A stretch of DNA of 6,168 nt from Bacillota bacterium (GTDB lineage: Bacteria > Bacillota > Sulfobacillia > Symbiobacteriales > Symbiobacteriaceae): contig JAQBPS010000268.1 in the NCBI GenBank assembly GCA_028287415.1, positions 1 to 6,168 of the forward strand, in the 5' to 3' direction. This document shows, in pieces, positions 5,716 through 6,168 of this stretch. The position numbers and the translations under genes are program-made. The first letter of the stretch is position 1, and every line of letters begins with the position of its first letter. The notes below the pieces were generated by a model. The model worked only from the letters and a program-made list of their open reading frames with translations. It did not search any database and had not been told where the DNA came from.

Positions 5716-6168
5716 GAGGTGGTCCCCCAGTTCCAGAAACCGCGGGACGTAACGGGCTTGCGCGCCTCGAGCAGCGTAGTGAGCATCTCGCGCAGGGTCT
5801 TTTCGTCCAGGTGCCTGATCAGCTTCCCGCTCTGTGCGAGGGAAATGGTGCCGGTCTCCTCAGAGACGATCACCGTGACGGCGTCGGACTGCTCGGTAAT
5901 ACCCACGCCCGCCCGGTGCCGCGTGCCCAGGTCATGCGCCAGGACCGACGCCTCCGCCAGCGGCAGCCAGCAGGCTGCGGCGGCCACATGGTCACCGCGA
6001 ATCACCACCGCCCCGTCATGCAGCGGGGTATTCGGGATGAAAATATTGGTAAGGAGTTCCCAGCTGACAACCCCGTCCACCTTGATCCCGGAGTCGGTGT
6101 ACTCGGCCAAACCGGTCTCCCGCTCAATCACCATCAAGGCACCCGTCTTATTGCGGCCGAGAATCTCC
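5712..6168 (-). CDS. cdaA: Diadenylate cyclase, CdaA type, 5' end outside window
   Basis: CdaA condenses two ATP molecules into cyclic di-AMP, a messenger that controls potassium, osmolyte and cell-wall homeostasis. The visible 151 C-terminal residues cover most of the DAC (DisA_N) catalytic domain. They begin EILGRNKTGALMVIERETGL. The catalytic motif DGA is in NTPLHDGAVVIRG and the ATP-binding RHR motif is in LGTRHRAGVGITEQSD, followed by VTVIVSEETGTISLA. Both key motifs are intact. The C-terminus ends RGFWNWGTTS with TGA at 5714-5712. The family is about 270 residues, with three N-terminal transmembrane helices, so roughly 120 residues including the membrane part lie beyond the right edge. 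The reading frame is open at 6168, so an internal TTG or ATG near 6135 should not be taken as the start. The stop overlaps the cdaR start. Confidence 0.97.
   Translation of the reverse strand, partial: EILGRNKTGALMVIERETGLAEYTDSGIKVDGVVSWELLTNIFIPNTPLHDGAVVIRGDHVAAAACWLPLAEASVLAHDLGTRHRAGVGITEQSDAVTVIVSEETGTISLAQSGKLIRHLDEKTLREMLTTLLEARKPVTSRGFWNWGTTS

Overview
The window is a high-GC Firmicutes-type chromosomal segment. It carries the conserved cdaA-cdaR-glmM-glmS cluster, with every gene on the minus strand, so the biological order runs from right to left. The GC-rich codon use, the canonical AAGGAGG ribosome binding sites and a glmS ribozyme together suggest a high-GC clostridial lineage. 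Symbiobacterium is my best guess from general resemblance only, not from any database match.

Layout in transcription order: (1) the 3' part of a CdaA-type diadenylate cyclase gene (6168-5712); (2) cdaR, a membrane-anchored protein with YbbR repeats (5715-4498), joined to cdaA by an ATGA overlap; (3) glmM, phosphoglucosamine mutase (4410-3067), after an 87-nt gap; (4) a membrane-anchored GerMN-domain protein (3125-2226) overlapping the end of glmM, an addition to the usual cluster; (5) a strong intrinsic terminator (2220-2189); (6) a separate sigma-A-like promoter (2166-2137) for glmS; (7) a long structured leader with a glmS ribozyme (2036-1881), followed by a second device: two hairpins, a possible antiterminator and an intrinsic terminator that ends just before the glmS ribosome binding site; (8) glmS (1730 to the left edge), lacking only about its last 33 codons.

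The genes work together as follows. GlmS makes glucosamine-6-phosphate from fructose-6-phosphate and glutamine. GlmM isomerises it to glucosamine-1-phosphate for UDP-GlcNAc and peptidoglycan. CdaA makes cyclic di-AMP and in studied Firmicutes is controlled by CdaR and GlmM. The GerMN protein would sit on the outer face of the membrane like CdaR.

The most interesting part is the roughly 490-nt stretch between the GerMN gene and glmS. The ribozyme is well supported: the cleavage-site sequence, the conserved core, the P4/P4.1 helices and a long-range pseudoknot are all present. Between the ribozyme and glmS lies what looks like a transcription attenuator, with a 9-bp alternative pairing and a 23-codon open frame running through the terminator. 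A ribozyme combined with attenuation is not the usual glmS leader design and deserves testing.
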